NCBI GenBank assembly: GCA_963974345.1
Contig: CAXBBW010000011.1
Location: forward strand, 86,227 to 150,226
DNA: 64,000 nt
Reading direction: 5' to 3'
Source of the DNA: RHLJ01 sp963974345
GTDB lineage: Bacteria; Bacteroidota; Rhodothermia; Balneolales; Balneolaceae
Of the stretch, positions 16,842 to 26,434 are shown piece after piece. Position numbers and translations under genes: made by a program. Numbering within the stretch: position 1 is the stretch's first letter; every line of letters starts with the position of its first letter. A model generated the notes under the pieces. It worked only from the letters and a program-made list of their open reading frames with translations, was not told the origin of the DNA and did no database searches.

Positions 16842-19190
16842 TTATTGTGTTAAAATTTCGAAGGAATTGGCAGGGAGTGTTATTGTGAGTGTTTCTCCCT
16901 TTATTTCAAAAGAATGATCAAAATTTGATGCTAATTCTGAATAGTCTATTCCTGACCTAAGTTGTACTGTAATCAATTTTGTTGAATTTGATTTATTAAA
17001 TACCATAACCGCTTGTTGATCAAAATATCCCCTCGAATAAACAAGAATATCTTCTTCTGTTTTGTGGAAAATGAAGTCACCATACAACAAAGGTAGCTTA
17101 GAATTCCTTAGTTCTGTGAGCATGCTGTAGATACTTCTATTTTTTAATTCGAAAGCATTTAACTCATCCTCTTCAAATTGCATCCATCTTCGGTTATCAG
17201 GGTCGTTTGCTCCAGGTTGGCCAAATTCATCACCTTGGTATGTTACTGGGATCCCCGGTATTGTCAAATTCCATGCAAGCAACATACTTAACTTGTTGTA
17301 AGCGAATTCCTGTGGATCTCCAATTTCTCTTGTCCAACCCGCAAGTTTGGCATCTTCACCCCACGAAACTTCTCCACTTGTGTAAGTAATAAATCGGGCT
17401 TTATCGTGATTTCCAGATATATAACCCATTAAGTTATGGTAGCCATAGTAATTAAAACTTTCCAAAAGCTGATCTCTAAGCCCTTCAAAAGAAGTATTTT
17501 GCCCGAATGCATTTACAGCTGCATCGTACATGCCAAAATCGAATTGAGCATCTAACATTCCTGAATTGATATAACTGGCTATTAGTTCTCTACTTCCATA
17601 AGTCTCACCAACCTGATAAACTTGTTTACCTGTTTTTAAAGTTACTTCTTCTTTAACTTTTCTGGTAAGTGTTCTCCAGAAATCGAGTTGAATATGCTTC
17701 GTAGCATCATGTCTAAACCCGTCTAAATCAAATTCTTTAACCCAATAAAGAGCTGAGTCTGTCATCGTATCGATAACTTCTTGTTTAGAGAAATCCAGAG
17801 TTGGCATAAATGTATCGAACCAAGTGGTCAGTCTTTGCTCGTCCCAAAGTTCAGTATTCATTCTTCCATCAGGTAAATATAAATCAGTAACCCAATCTGG
17901 ATGATTTTGATACACAGGATGTTCTTCATGTACGTGATTAGCTACATAATCTAAAATCACATTCATTCCATTTTGGTGAGCTACATCTAAAAGCTCTTTA
18001 AACTCCTCGGCAGAGCCAAAACGATGATCCGTTTTTGACGAAGAAATTGGCCAATACCCATGATATCCTGAAAATTTTGTTGTTACTCCACCTTGGTCCC
18101 AAAGTCCATATGCTGTTTCAGGATTTTGAGAAATTGGTGAGAGCCAAAGTGTATTAACTCCAATTTCCTTAAAGTAACCCTCTTTAATAGTTTGAGTAAT
18201 TCCGGCGAAATCTCCACCATAATAATTGGCTTTAGGGTGAATACCTGGATCATCTATTTTTTCGGTATTCGAGAAATTACCTTCTTTAAAACGATCGATC
18301 AAAACGAAATACATATTCCAAGTATGGAAGTCATGCCTTGTCAACTGCTCGGATGTTTGAACTACTTTACCGTTTTGAAGAGGTATTAGTAGATCATTAG
18401 AAAGCTCAGAATCACTATATGCCCAAGCTCTTAAATAGCTTCGACCTGTTTTAGTAGCCTCCGTTGGAATTTCGAATTCATATCCTTCCTCGGTTTCTAT
18501 AACTTCTACATATTGATTCTCCCAAAAAACCACTATTCCAGTGCTAAGATCTTTAGTTAGTATGATTTTCGAGTTTTCATAAGACTTGGTGAAAATAACT
18601 GGTTTTGATTCATTCCTATCTCCTACAATTAGCAGGGAATTCCTACCTCCCATCCCATTTGAAACACTGTTTGGGTTAGAACTATCTATCGCCTCTTTGC
18701 CATCAACAACAAATAAATACTGATATAATCCCTTACTTATTAGCATTGAAGTTTTCCACACATCTCCATCTTTTACCAGTTCAGTAGAAGAAGGATTCCA
18801 GCTATTCATTTCGCCTTTTAGTTGTACAGAGGAATAGCTTTTCCCTTTTGGGTCGAAAGTAAGTTCTACTTTTTGTTTAACCGATTTTTTTAAAAGAATG
18901 GAATATTCTATACCGTTTGCGACAATAGAAAGAACTGCTAAAGGATCAGAAATTGTACCTGAAAGTGTTACCATTCCATCTTTTATCCCAGATGATGTTA
19001 TTCCATTAGGTACAGAAATGCGTTCTACTTTATCGGCACTAATAAAAAAATCTTCCAGAACAATTTCAGTAGAATCAAAGCCTAAACTAATTGGACTTGC
19101 AAGACCAATAATTTGAGATGCAACATTTCCATTACCTGAACATGAAATGAGTAAAAGAGTTGAAAAAGCAATGGACCAAATATGTTTCAT
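16842..19190 (-). CDS. GH13 amylase/cyclomaltodextrinase-like lipoprotein with CBM48-like domain
   Basis: A 782-residue protein with a lipobox (LLLISC, Cys17). Beta domains precede a CBM48-like segment near 105-190 (LKGEMNSWNPSS, LYQYLFVVDG) and the GH13 barrel from about 290. The catalytic regions are DYVANH (414-419), DGFRHDATKHI with D495, VGETYGS with E529, and SGNHDKAR with H595 and D596. The set resembles cyclomaltodextrinase and neopullulanase-type enzymes of Bacteroidota, comparable in role to SusA. Exact specificity is not readable. Its stop lies 10 bases before the next GH13 gene. Confidence 0.88.
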   Translation of the reverse strand: MKHIWSIAFSTLLLISCSGNGNVASQIIGLASPISLGFDSTEIVLEDFFISADKVERISVPNGITSSGIKDGMVTLSGTISDPLAVLSIVANGIEYSILLKKSVKQKVELTFDPKGKSYSSVQLKGEMNSWNPSSTELVKDGDVWKTSMLISKGLYQYLFVVDGKEAIDSSNPNSVSNGMGGRNSLLIVGDRNESKPVIFTKSYENSKIILTKDLSTGIVVFWENQYVEVIETEEGYEFEIPTEATKTGRSYLRAWAYSDSELSNDLLIPLQNGKVVQTSEQLTRHDFHTWNMYFVLIDRFKEGNFSNTEKIDDPGIHPKANYYGGDFAGITQTIKEGYFKEIGVNTLWLSPISQNPETAYGLWDQGGVTTKFSGYHGYWPISSSKTDHRFGSAEEFKELLDVAHQNGMNVILDYVANHVHEEHPVYQNHPDWVTDLYLPDGRMNTELWDEQRLTTWFDTFMPTLDFSKQEVIDTMTDSALYWVKEFDLDGFRHDATKHIQLDFWRTLTRKVKEEVTLKTGKQVYQVGETYGSRELIASYINSGMLDAQFDFGMYDAAVNAFGQNTSFEGLRDQLLESFNYYGYHNLMGYISGNHDKARFITYTSGEVSWGEDAKLAGWTREIGDPQEFAYNKLSMLLAWNLTIPGIPVTYQGDEFGQPGANDPDNRRWMQFEEDELNAFELKNRSIYSMLTELRNSKLPLLYGDFIFHKTEEDILVYSRGYFDQQAVMVFNKSNSTKLITVQLRSGIDYSELASNFDHSFEIKGETLTITLPANSFEILTQ

Positions 19191-19193
19191 ATT

Positions 19194-22103
19194 CTATTTT
19201 AATAATGTCATTTTTTGAATTTGCACCGTTTCTCCTGCTTGAAAACGAGCAAAGTATACACCACTACTTAGTCCTGAAGCATCAAAATAAACTGAGTACG
19301 TACCTGCAGTTTTAACATTACTTACCAACTCAGAAACTTTACGACCAAGCATATCATAGATAGCTAAACTTACCGATCCTGTTTGGGCTACATCAAACGT
19401 TATATTAGTTGATGGATTAAATGGATTTGGATAATTTTGATACAATTTGAATGCCGTTGGAGTATCTATTTTATCTTCATTTTCGTTGGGAATTACAATT
19501 CCAACTTCTGGAGCATCAAATTTTTTGGTAGTGAATATTCTGAATTGCCCTGGAAGAAGATTATATGAAATGGTTCCGTTTCCGACATCAAAACTTTCTC
19601 CAGTAAAAAAATCGTACCAAACTCCTGTTGATGGAAAGGTGAAATCTACAAATTTAGAAGTTACCGCAAAGTTCCCGTTGATTGCTACATCCGTGTCTGA
19701 ATGGATCATTTTAATCCATTTTACTTCACCATTAAGACTATGGGTTAATAAATCGGGATCAGTAAATGCTTCAGAGCTTCCTCTTAAATTGATTAAAGCG
19801 CTCCAAGTTTTGTACAAATTAATCCGTTCCTCTGAATCTGGGTTATTCCAGTAATCCCATCGAATCGGTTTTGCATCTGTTCTACCTGGTGCAAAAGCAG
19901 GGCAATCATTTGAATCATTCAAACATTGTTCCCCATCATCTCCATAACCGTAACCGAGCTCGCCAAATTGCCAGAGCATTTTTGGCCCTGGAAGTGTGAA
20001 GAAAAAAGCACCCGCAATTTTTTGCCTATCTAAAGCGGTATTTAAATCCCTTACATTATATGATCCAGGATTAGTTAAACAACCATCACCACCACTAGGA
20101 GAATTTTCACAAGCCCCAAAACTTCGATTCTTAAACATCAACCATTGTTCATCATGACTTTCCATATAGCCAACAAGGTGTCTTTTTTGAAACCCTTTCG
20201 ATTCTGATAAAACTCCAGATAAATTCGAAACATATCCCATTGTTGATTCATTATACGCACCATTCTGATTACCCCATAACATAATGCCCTTACCTTCATT
20301 AATCCGGTAGTTTGCCCATTCGCTTTCTTCTTGAACTCCTCCCAAATGTTCAAATATCACATAGAAATTAGGATCAGAAGCCCACTGGTAATCTGCATAT
20401 TTCTTTAGAATATCTACTCTATCTTGTTGATAAGAACCAGTACAACCATTGGCGGCACCTGTACAGTTTTGAGTAAATCCTTTTGTTAAATCCCATCGAA
20501 AACCATCTATTTTGTACTCATTAATCCAATGTTCGATCATCCGCTTTGTATAATACTGAGTACCAGAGTATTGATGGTTAAAATCATTAAATACATTAAA
20601 CTCATGCTTTGGAGAAGTATTGAAATATGGATTACTCCCAAGATCGTACAATTTATATAAAGAGTGTGCTCCTGTTGCATGATTTAAAACCACATCTAAA
20701 ATAACAGCTATTCCTCTTTTATGACTTTCATCCACAAATTCTTTGAATTTTTCTGGAGAACCATAATACTTATCTAAAGCAATGTGTGAAGCTGGGTTAT
20801 ACCCCCAAGAGGTATTTCCATCAAACTCATTTACGGGCATAAGTTCAATTGCATTTACTCCCAATCTTTCAAGATAATCAAGAGTATCTATTAGAGTTGC
20901 ATAACTATGGTCTTCTATAAAATCTCTGATAATAAGTTCATATATAACTAAACTTTCTTTATCAGGTCTATTATAATTAGTTGCCGACCATTCGAATGGT
21001 GTTTTACCTGGACGCAGTACTCCAACTAACCCAGTTGTTTTACCTTCTGGATAAGGTTTGAGATTTGGAAATACTGATTCAGAAATATATTGGTCATTAA
21101 ATGGATCAAGTAAAAGCTCAGAGTAAGGGTCAGCAATGATAAGATCGCCATCAATCAAATATTGAAATCCATATTCTTCACCAGCTGTAAGACCTTCCAC
21201 TTCTATCCAAAACCATGTGCTATCAGCATTTAGTGAATCCCTAAACATTTGATACTCTAATTCCACCTTCCAATCTGTAAAATCACCAAATACAAATGCT
21301 CTTTCCTTTTTTGGAGCGAATAATGATAGCGATACAGATGTACCATCTTCACCGTATGTAATACCGTCTTTTAACCCTTCAGGACGTACTTTGTCTAAAT
21401 ATCCGGGTTCACCCACAAATGTAAATTGTAATGAATCTGAAGTTGTTGCTTCTGATTCAGTTACAGCTACTATTTTTAATTTATTTAAGCCCTGTACAGG
21501 GTTGTAATTCCCAATATTTTTCATGAAAAAAAGTTGCCTTTCTTTTTCATAATTATTTTCAAAATTCCCTATAAATTCATCATTTAAATAAATACTTGAA
21601 GCGATTACATCAATCGAATCAGAGTCTTTTGAAGCTACTGTTACCCAGTAATCTGAGTTTGTATCAGCTATTCCAAGATTGCGACCTAGTTGAAAAATGA
21701 GTGGGCTGGTAACTTCAATAAAGGAATCGTTATTATCACCTACTGCAATTTCATTTAAAGGATCTGTAAACCATTCCCATTCTGATCCACTTGCATTACG
21801 CTGTTCATGAAATTTATAGGCATATCCAGATTTACCGTTATGAGTAGCTGTTCCACCACCAATCTGAAGTTCAATAGTTTTATACCAAAATCCATTTTCT
21901 TCATCTTTAATCATCAGCGAGCCATCTGTAGGGCTAATAAATCCACTACTATTATTACCCCACATATTAAACTCGCCAGGAACAAATGCTCTTAACGCAT
22001 TTTCATTCGGCTCATATTGAAATGTAACATTTACTGTCTCCTGAGCCTGAAGAGGAACTATAGAAATGAGTATTAGAAAAGTAAAAGATAAAATGCTTCT
22101 CAT
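19194..22103 (-). CDS. Secreted GH13 amylase with T9SS C-terminal domain
   Basis: A 969-residue enzyme with signal peptide (ending PLQAQ). Two starch-binding or E-set-like domains lie near 25-115 (VPGEFNMWGNN) and 250-340 (FVFGDFTDW). The GH13 barrel has DVVLNH at 470-475, DGFRWDLTKG with D538, VIFEHLG with E585, and MESHDEQW with H650 and D651. From about residue 885 it has a T9SS type A domain (YQNYPNPFNPSTNITF, then YDMLGRKV, ending KMTLLK). It should be exported and attached to or released from the cell surface, making the first cuts in polymeric starch. It follows the LacI-family gene by 3 bases. Confidence 0.9.
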   Translation of the reverse strand: MRSILSFTFLILISIVPLQAQETVNVTFQYEPNENALRAFVPGEFNMWGNNSSGFISPTDGSLMIKDEENGFWYKTIELQIGGGTATHNGKSGYAYKFHEQRNASGSEWEWFTDPLNEIAVGDNNDSFIEVTSPLIFQLGRNLGIADTNSDYWVTVASKDSDSIDVIASSIYLNDEFIGNFENNYEKERQLFFMKNIGNYNPVQGLNKLKIVAVTESEATTSDSLQFTFVGEPGYLDKVRPEGLKDGITYGEDGTSVSLSLFAPKKERAFVFGDFTDWKVELEYQMFRDSLNADSTWFWIEVEGLTAGEEYGFQYLIDGDLIIADPYSELLLDPFNDQYISESVFPNLKPYPEGKTTGLVGVLRPGKTPFEWSATNYNRPDKESLVIYELIIRDFIEDHSYATLIDTLDYLERLGVNAIELMPVNEFDGNTSWGYNPASHIALDKYYGSPEKFKEFVDESHKRGIAVILDVVLNHATGAHSLYKLYDLGSNPYFNTSPKHEFNVFNDFNHQYSGTQYYTKRMIEHWINEYKIDGFRWDLTKGFTQNCTGAANGCTGSYQQDRVDILKKYADYQWASDPNFYVIFEHLGGVQEESEWANYRINEGKGIMLWGNQNGAYNESTMGYVSNLSGVLSESKGFQKRHLVGYMESHDEQWLMFKNRSFGACENSPSGGDGCLTNPGSYNVRDLNTALDRQKIAGAFFFTLPGPKMLWQFGELGYGYGDDGEQCLNDSNDCPAFAPGRTDAKPIRWDYWNNPDSEERINLYKTWSALINLRGSSEAFTDPDLLTHSLNGEVKWIKMIHSDTDVAINGNFAVTSKFVDFTFPSTGVWYDFFTGESFDVGNGTISYNLLPGQFRIFTTKKFDAPEVGIVIPNENEDKIDTPTAFKLYQNYPNPFNPSTNITFDVAQTGSVSLAIYDMLGRKVSELVSNVKTAGTYSVYFDASGLSSGVYFARFQAGETVQIQKMTLLK

Positions 22104-22106
22104 GTA

Positions 22107-23111
22107 TTAAATAGTTTTATTTACTTTAGATGATGCTCGGTGAATGAGCTCTGGAGAATAAATTGTTTGCGATATAGCTTTTTCTGGATTCTTCATCCTT
22201 TCTATTAAGCTTTGGGTTGCATAAAAACCCATATCTCTCATTGGTTGTCGAATGGTTGTAAGACCGATGTATTCTGAAAGTTCAATGTCATCATAACCGA
22301 TAATTGGAATATACTTTCCCATGTCTTTCATAGCTTTAAGAGCTCCTATTGCTTGAATATCAGATGCGCAAAAACAAGCATCTGGTTTTTCAGCACTAGT
22401 TAGCATTTTAACCATTGCTTCATAGCCACCACGTTCTGTAAAACCATCTCTATATTCCGAATCACCACTTACAATTAACTCATCACAAACCGAGATTCCT
22501 TTTTCTTCTAAGGCTTTTTTATACCCAAAAAGTCGATCTCGAATTGGTTTTGAGGATTTAAGTGCCGATAACATTGCTATTTTTCTAAAACCATGCTCAA
22601 CTAAGCTTTTTGTAGCTCTATATGCACCTTGAACATTATCAACACTTACCGAATCGAATCCCTCGTAATGTTCATCTACTAAAGTAATAGGTACATTGAA
22701 TTTTGTGAGCTGTTTCCATTGCTCTTCTTCTAAATGAATTGAAATGAAAAGATAGCCTTCTGCCCAACGTCTTTTTAACACGTGTTCTACTTGATCAAAT
22801 AAGAGATCATCTGCAGTTACATTAAAAATGTTTAGCTCGTAGCCAAGTTCCCCCAATTTATCCTGAATACCTCCCAATACTTCCATAAAAAAGTAATTGG
22901 AAATAACAGGTACAACAACCATAATAGTATTCTTACTTTTACTTGCAAGCCCTTGAGCATACGCTTGAGGATGATAACCAACAGCTTCAGCAACAGCCAT
23001 TACCTTTTTTCTGGTAGGTTCTGATACATTATTACTTTGGTTAAAAACCCGAGAAACGGTAGCTATACTAACCCCTGCTTTCTTTGCTATATCGTAAATC
23101 GTAGAAGCCAC
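22107..23111 (-). CDS. LacI-family transcriptional regulator of the glucan locus
   Basis: A 334-residue LacI/GalR regulator. Residues 3-50 are the helix-turn-helix and hinge (TIYDIAKKAGVSIATVSRVF, SEPTRKKVMAVAEAVGYHPQ). The rest is a periplasmic-binding-protein-like sensor with CFCASDIQAIGALKAM and GYDDIELSEYIGLTTIRQP. It lies inside the locus between the transport and enzyme genes, so control of this locus by a maltose-type inducer is a reasonable inference. A matching near-palindromic operator lies upstream of the TonB-dependent receptor gene at 32811-32824. A strong hairpin precedes the gene. Confidence 0.93.
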   Translation of the reverse strand: MASTIYDIAKKAGVSIATVSRVFNQSNNVSEPTRKKVMAVAEAVGYHPQAYAQGLASKSKNTIMVVVPVISNYFFMEVLGGIQDKLGELGYELNIFNVTADDLLFDQVEHVLKRRWAEGYLFISIHLEEEQWKQLTKFNVPITLVDEHYEGFDSVSVDNVQGAYRATKSLVEHGFRKIAMLSALKSSKPIRDRLFGYKKALEEKGISVCDELIVSGDSEYRDGFTERGGYEAMVKMLTSAEKPDACFCASDIQAIGALKAMKDMGKYIPIIGYDDIELSEYIGLTTIRQPMRDMGFYATQSLIERMKNPEKAISQTIYSPELIHRASSKVNKTI

Positions 23112-23138
23112 AGTTATAAAATTGAGTTTGAATAAATA

Positions 23139-23164
23139 CGCAGGTACCGATCAAGGTACCTGCG
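23139..23164 (-). terminator. Strong hairpin between SusE/F-like gene and lacI-family gene
   Basis: A perfect 10-base-pair inverted repeat (CGCAGGTACC at 23139-23148, GGTACCTGCG at 23155-23164) has a 6-base loop. In the direction of transcription it follows the SusE/F-like gene by 23 bases and is followed by TATTTATTC, a weak U-tract. It could be an attenuating terminator or an mRNA-stabilising 3' end. Either would make the transport genes more abundant than the regulator and enzyme genes. Confidence 0.7.
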
Positions 23165-23187
23165 AGAAAAAATTATTAAATAAAAGA

Positions 23188-25362
23188 TTATTTAATGAGC
23201 ATCATCTTTTTGTTCTGAACAAAAGAACCGGCTTCGATTCTGTACAGATACATACCAGATGAAAGACCACTTGCATCAAATCTTACTGAATGTAAACCTG
23301 ATCCAAGTTTTCCATTAACTAGAGTAGCAACTTCTTGTCCTAGTAGATTGTACACCTTAAGTGTTACCTGAGAACTAGCAGGAAGATTGAAGCTAATATT
23401 AGTTGATGGGTTAAATGGGTTTGGATAGTTTTGCTCAAGAGCAAATTTACCCGGAGTTTCATTTATTTCGTTAGGAATAGTGATTCCGTTATCCGCTAAA
23501 CCACCTCTTCTAACTACAACAGGACCTGAAGCAGTCGCAAGAATATATTCGTCATAGAGATCATCATACACAGAATCTGCTCTTACAATTGCTCCATATA
23601 TAAAGCTTAATCTATCTTCAGTAACAGTAATGTTATGATCAGCGCCTACTCCCGCTTCATTATCATTCCCGTTTATACCAAATTTGAATGTGCCTTTATT
23701 AGCAGCTCCAGCCTTAAATGTACGTGTGAATGACCAAACGCTATCACCTGCTACAGCATCGCCGTCGGTACCTGAATCATTAAGTACTAAATCAGGATCG
23801 TCAGCTAAGCCTTCTCCCCAAGTTTCCCAAGTTCCAGCGGTTAAAGGACCATTTGAAATAACGAAGTCAATAGAGGCAGCTTCGCCTTGAGTTTGTACAT
23901 CGTTTGGTAATTTAGCACTGTCTGCTAAGAAATAATAAGCAGGTCTTAAATCTACTTCAAAAACAACATCTGTTTCTTCAGCAAATATGTCATTTAGGGT
24001 AATTCCATCGAAATATGGAGGAGTACCAGTATTATTTATAGCAATGAAAGTATCACCTTGCTTAGAGGCTTCAGAAACAGCAATAATTTTATCATCACCA
24101 CTTTCCCAATTTGTTTCACCATTATTTAAAACAAATTTGTAAGCCCAGCTTTGAGGAACTGCGGCGTCATCAAAGGTTACGGTTGTTTCATAAACACCTT
24201 CTTGTTGACCAAGGGTAAGTGGTGTAGCAGTTGTGCTCCATCCATTTATTCCACCTGCAACAACAACATTGTGCTCTTCATTATTTGGGTCAAAGTTTCC
24301 ATTGAGTATTTGTACACTCATATCAACTTGAAAGAATAACTGTACTTTACCAAAAACCGCTTCGGTTAAATTTGGGTAATCAAGACGTGGTTCATCAGCT
24401 GCAAGAGTAGTGTCTCCTGCTACCGTTAACGTTCTATTTGGATCTCCTTCATAGCCTCCAGCGATTCGGCCAGTGATTAAATGGAATTTCCAATTATGTG
24501 TTGATCCAGAAGCCAAATTCAATGTAGTTGAATAAATACCATCTTCGTCTGCATCTTTTAAAGTATCAGCATTAGTATCCCAACCATTAAATGAACCAGG
24601 CATAGTAACAAAGTCAACACCAGGAACAAAAGCAGCGGAATCAATAAATCCGCTCATATCTGCTTGGAAAGTAACATCGTAATAACCGATAATATCACTT
24701 GCAAATCTTGGAGAAAGTTGAGCTCCATTAAATGTTCCAACAACCGCGATCATATCAAATGTTCCCGTTGGAGGTGTAACACCTATTGCTTCAGTTTGTG
24801 CAAGTAAGCGGATAGCATATGTACTATCATTTGCATCTGTAGCACTTTCATTTGATGAGCTTGCACCTGCATCAGCTGGCCAATCTCCTGGAGTTGTGGT
24901 TAAACCGTTTACTCTAACTAGGCTACCTTGAATCTTTAAGGTATCAGTTTCAAGTAAACCAGCGTCTACAAATTCTTGGTAAGTAATAACTCTTGGGTCA
25001 GGTACAGTATTACCAGAATTTATAATCGTAATATCAGTTGTAACATCTGAAACTACAATTTCTTTTAGGTTATTAAATGAATCTACTTCACCAGTAACCA
25101 TCACACTATCTCCAACCTCAACGATTTTTGCTGGTGTTCCGAAATCAAAAATATTGATACCAACACCATCTTGTTGTATAAAGAATGAGGTTCTAGTACC
25201 TGATTCTAAACTTGGTGTGATTGCAATACCTTTAACTGTAACCATAGCTCCATCTACGCTATCTCTAGCAGCGCTAATAGATACTAAGTCCTGTGCTTGA
25301 ATACTTGTCATTCCAACTAGGGTAACAAGAATAGCACCGAGTAAGGTAGTAACCTTATTCAT
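23188..25362 (-). CDS. Secreted SusE/F-like glucan-binding protein with T9SS domain
   Basis: A 724-residue secreted protein. I chose the ATG at 25360-25362 because AGGAG lies 6-7 bases before it and it opens a clean signal peptide (MNKVTTLLGAILVTLVGMTS). An in-frame ATG at 25398 adds 12 polar residues and lacks such a site. An OB-fold-like region (about 25-190, VTVKGIAITPSLESG) is followed by three starch-binding-type modules with repeating patterns such as MPGSFNGWDTN and VVAGGINGWST. The C-terminus is a T9SS type A domain (EQNYPNPFNPSTNISF, YNLLGQEVATLVNG). It is proposed to bind alpha-glucan at the surface. Specificity is inferred from neighbours. Confidence 0.82.
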   Translation of the reverse strand: MNKVTTLLGAILVTLVGMTSIQAQDLVSISAARDSVDGAMVTVKGIAITPSLESGTRTSFFIQQDGVGINIFDFGTPAKIVEVGDSVMVTGEVDSFNNLKEIVVSDVTTDITIINSGNTVPDPRVITYQEFVDAGLLETDTLKIQGSLVRVNGLTTTPGDWPADAGASSSNESATDANDSTYAIRLLAQTEAIGVTPPTGTFDMIAVVGTFNGAQLSPRFASDIIGYYDVTFQADMSGFIDSAAFVPGVDFVTMPGSFNGWDTNADTLKDADEDGIYSTTLNLASGSTHNWKFHLITGRIAGGYEGDPNRTLTVAGDTTLAADEPRLDYPNLTEAVFGKVQLFFQVDMSVQILNGNFDPNNEEHNVVVAGGINGWSTTATPLTLGQQEGVYETTVTFDDAAVPQSWAYKFVLNNGETNWESGDDKIIAVSEASKQGDTFIAINNTGTPPYFDGITLNDIFAEETDVVFEVDLRPAYYFLADSAKLPNDVQTQGEAASIDFVISNGPLTAGTWETWGEGLADDPDLVLNDSGTDGDAVAGDSVWSFTRTFKAGAANKGTFKFGINGNDNEAGVGADHNITVTEDRLSFIYGAIVRADSVYDDLYDEYILATASGPVVVRRGGLADNGITIPNEINETPGKFALEQNYPNPFNPSTNISFNLPASSQVTLKVYNLLGQEVATLVNGKLGSGLHSVRFDASGLSSGMYLYRIEAGSFVQNKKMMLIK

Positions 25363-25373
25363 ATTTGCTCCTT
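25363..25373 (-). promoter_or_regulatory. Shine-Dalgarno site deciding the start of the SusE/F-like gene
   Basis: On the minus strand AAGGAGCAAAT immediately precedes the ATG at 25362. Clear AGGAG sites are not common before the genes of this window, so this one helps choose the internal start over the upstream ATG at 25398. Confidence 0.6.
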
Positions 25374-25411
25374 TTTTGTTTGTGTTTGTTTTCTGCATAA
25401 TGCAGGATTTG

Positions 25412-26428
25412 TTAAAATTCTATTTGTAGTGTCCACAAAAGTGGGTTATCTAAATACTCATGGGTCATATATGCTGCACCCAAGTTTGCAATAACACCAT
25501 TAATGTCATATTTCAAGCCAAAGCCAGCTGTTATACTTTGGTCTTCACTTTGTGAAGAAAATAAACTTCGGTACCCACCTCTTAAAAAGAGCAGGTCATT
25601 AAACCCATATTCTAAGCCAACATCTAGACTTTCTGAATTATCATTTGGATGTTTCGCATCTAAGGCAAAAATGACTTTATGATCTGTTATATCAACTAAA
25701 TCCATTGCTATACCCACTCTAAATAGTAATGGCATTGGCCAACCCTTTACACCTAAAAAGGATTCTAACCTGTCATTATTTCCTTCAATACTTTCATCAA
25801 TATCGATAGGTCTTCGTAAGTCATCACCAGATAAACTCATATCAGTACCAAAGTTTAGAATTGACATACCGATTTTTAGATTTTTGAAATCAGTTTGATA
25901 AATCATACCTAAATCAACTCCGAAACCGATTGCTGATTCATTCCATATTTTCTGCTGGACATATCTGGTTGAGGCTCCTAAAGTAAATCTATCTGTAATA
26001 AACTTGGAGTAGGAAAATGCAATGGTTAAATCTTTCGGAGTAAATCTTTCACCCGTTCCTTCAGGTCTTTCAATCGTAGTTACATCAATTTCGCCGTAGT
26101 TTAAAGCTCTTACTGAAAGAGCGAATGTTCCTTTCGACTCACCATCGATAACAACAGAAGCATCTTGAATTTGAGTTTCTACATACCAGTTCATATTTGA
26201 AAAAGATACGTTACTCCCTTGTCCTCTTGCAAGACCTGCTGGATTCCAAAACATTCCTGACGCATCATCACTAAGGGCAACATATGCACTACCCATTGCT
26301 GAGCCTCTAGCACCAGCCGATATTCCTAAAAACTGTGCAGCAGTACTACCTACTTTATCTTGTGCATTTGCCTTGTATGAAAAGATCAAGAGAAGGCTTA
26401 AACTCAAAAATTTTATCTTTGATTTCAT
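25412..26428 (-). CDS. PorV/PorQ-family outer-membrane protein
   Basis: A 338-residue beta-barrel protein with a signal peptide (ending YKANAQ). The N-terminal signature GSTAAQFLGISAGARGSAMG, followed by ALSDDASGMFWNPAGLA, is typical of the PorV/PorQ family. Its known members shuttle T9SS cargo to the attachment complex or form FadL-like channels. It lies between two T9SS-type cargo genes in the glucan locus, 6 bases after the 1205-residue gene. A dedicated role in surface display of these cargos, or in glycan passage, is inferred. It could instead be a general PorV paralogue. Confidence 0.85.
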   Translation of the reverse strand: MKSKIKFLSLSLLLIFSYKANAQDKVGSTAAQFLGISAGARGSAMGSAYVALSDDASGMFWNPAGLARGQGSNVSFSNMNWYVETQIQDASVVIDGESKGTFALSVRALNYGEIDVTTIERPEGTGERFTPKDLTIAFSYSKFITDRFTLGASTRYVQQKIWNESAIGFGVDLGMIYQTDFKNLKIGMSILNFGTDMSLSGDDLRRPIDIDESIEGNNDRLESFLGVKGWPMPLLFRVGIAMDLVDITDHKVIFALDAKHPNDNSESLDVGLEYGFNDLLFLRGGYRSLFSSQSEDQSITAGFGLKYDINGVIANLGAAYMTHEYLDNPLLWTLQIEF

Positions 26429-26434
26429 AGTTTC

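Noticed and set aside
23188..25398. The longer start at 25398 for the SusE/F-like gene
   Set aside because: It adds a polar stretch before the signal peptide and has no ribosome-binding site, whereas the ATG at 25362 has AGGAG at good spacing.
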